Assembly: GCA_031282385.1 (NCBI GenBank)
Contig: JAITDV010000563.1
Location: 1 to 7,397, forward strand
Direction of reading: 5' to 3'
DNA from: Planctomycetaceae bacterium
GTDB taxonomy: Bacteria; Planctomycetota; Planctomycetia; Pirellulales; Thermoguttaceae
Length of the DNA: 7,397 bases
A model generated the notes under the pieces. That model saw only the letters and a program-made list of their open reading frames with translations. It did not search any database and was not told where the DNA came from. The position numbers were made by a program, and so were the translations under genes. This document shows, piece after piece, positions 7,146 to 7,397 of this stretch (the stretch's first letter is position 1; every line of letters begins with the position of its first letter).

Positions 7146-7174
7146 AGTATAACCGCCAATGAATCTAAACACAA
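7146..7174 (-). promoter_or_regulatory. Candidate promoter of the RNase R gene
   Basis: On the - strand, TTGTGT (7174-7169; 3 of 6) and TATACT (7151-7146; 5 of 6) are spaced 17 nt apart. Transcription would begin near 7139 and give a leader of about 77 nt. Other TATATT boxes at about 7080-7090 are alternatives. The match is weak. Confidence 0.25.
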
Positions 7175-7226
7175 CATACACTCATAACATTTGAATTTTC
7201 GATTTCTATACCATTTCGTACTATAC

Positions 7227-7394
7227 TAGACCTTTTCGCAAACTTGTAGGAGACCACCCCTGACCCCTCCGCAGGAGGGGAATAATTCCCTTCCTTCGGA
7301 GGGGTCAGGGGTGGTCTCGGAGGAGTTAAAGGCGGTTTTATTGTTGTAGGTTTTTTGTTGCGTTGATGTATTTTTAGGTTAGAGAAAAGGTCTA
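7227..7394 (+). mobile_element. MITE-like element, copy B (complete, ends in TA)
   Basis: TAGACCTTTTC at 7227-7237 is the exact reverse complement of GAAAAGGTCTA at 7384-7394, and similarity continues weakly to about 17 bp. Both ends carry the dinucleotide TA, as expected for an insertion at TA by an IS630/Tc1-mariner-type transposase. Inside is a perfect 21-bp inverted repeat (7250-7270 with 7298-7318) enclosing CCCCTCC/GGAGGGG hairpins. The segment after the palindrome (7319-7394) matches copy A (4213-4287) with few changes and one indel. It is 168 bp with no coding capacity, and no transposase is in the window. The element lies 165 nt upstream of RNase R, in the same orientation as copy A. 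Because it reaches within 3 nt of the window edge, a longer unit cannot be excluded. Confidence 0.7.
7319..7335 (-). repeat. Diverged extra copy of the 17-bp palindrome arm unit
   Basis: Read on the - strand, CCGCCTTTAACTCCTCC matches the arm unit CCACCCCTGACCCCTCC at 12 of 17 positions, and all five differences are transitions. It directly follows the right arm of copy B; the equivalent in copy A is 4213-4229. The element therefore looks built from tandem and inverted copies of one 17-bp unit. Confidence 0.5.
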
Positions 7395-7397
7395 CTG

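Overview
The window is an AT-rich bacterial segment carrying ordinary housekeeping and envelope genes, with a repeat-rich gap between convergent genes and more repeat DNA at its right edge. Layout on the + strand: the last 44 codons of a membrane-anchored protein (1-135), an exported HtrA/DegP-type serine protease with two PDZ domains (262-1782), a bacterioferritin with a complete ferroxidase centre (2028-2516), and a four-helix membrane protein with a DUF3592-like domain and a soluble C-terminal domain (2635-4017). On the - strand is a full-length ribonuclease R (7062-4660). The gaps between the + strand genes (79, 245 and 118 nt) are too long for tight translational coupling, and most genes seem to have their own promoter region. 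No shared pathway is obvious; the proteins cover envelope proteolysis, iron storage and RNA turnover.

The organism is probably a planctomycete or a PVC relative, at moderate confidence. The reasons are the style of the DUF3592-like protein, whose C-terminal segment resembles planctomycete proteins as I remember them, the cold-shock-domain region of RNase R, and the interspersed CCACCCCTGACCCCTCC palindromes. Similar palindromes also occur in Bacteroidetes, so this rests on recall and not on a search.

The unusual part is the non-coding DNA. The 642-nt gap between the convergent DUF3592-like and RNase R genes holds, in order: a GC-rich palindromic element (4120-4287), a short gene remnant on the - strand (within 4220-4471), and a second, unrelated element with perfect 17-bp terminal inverted repeats around a long nested hairpin (4483-4646). 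A second copy of the first element lies upstream of RNase R (7227-7394). It is complete, with 11-bp terminal inverted repeats that begin with TA, as expected for a non-autonomous mobile element (MITE) inserting at TA. The bacterioferritin gene is also flanked by a 14-bp inverted repeat. I found no CRISPR array, tRNA, rRNA, transposase gene or recognisable defence system.
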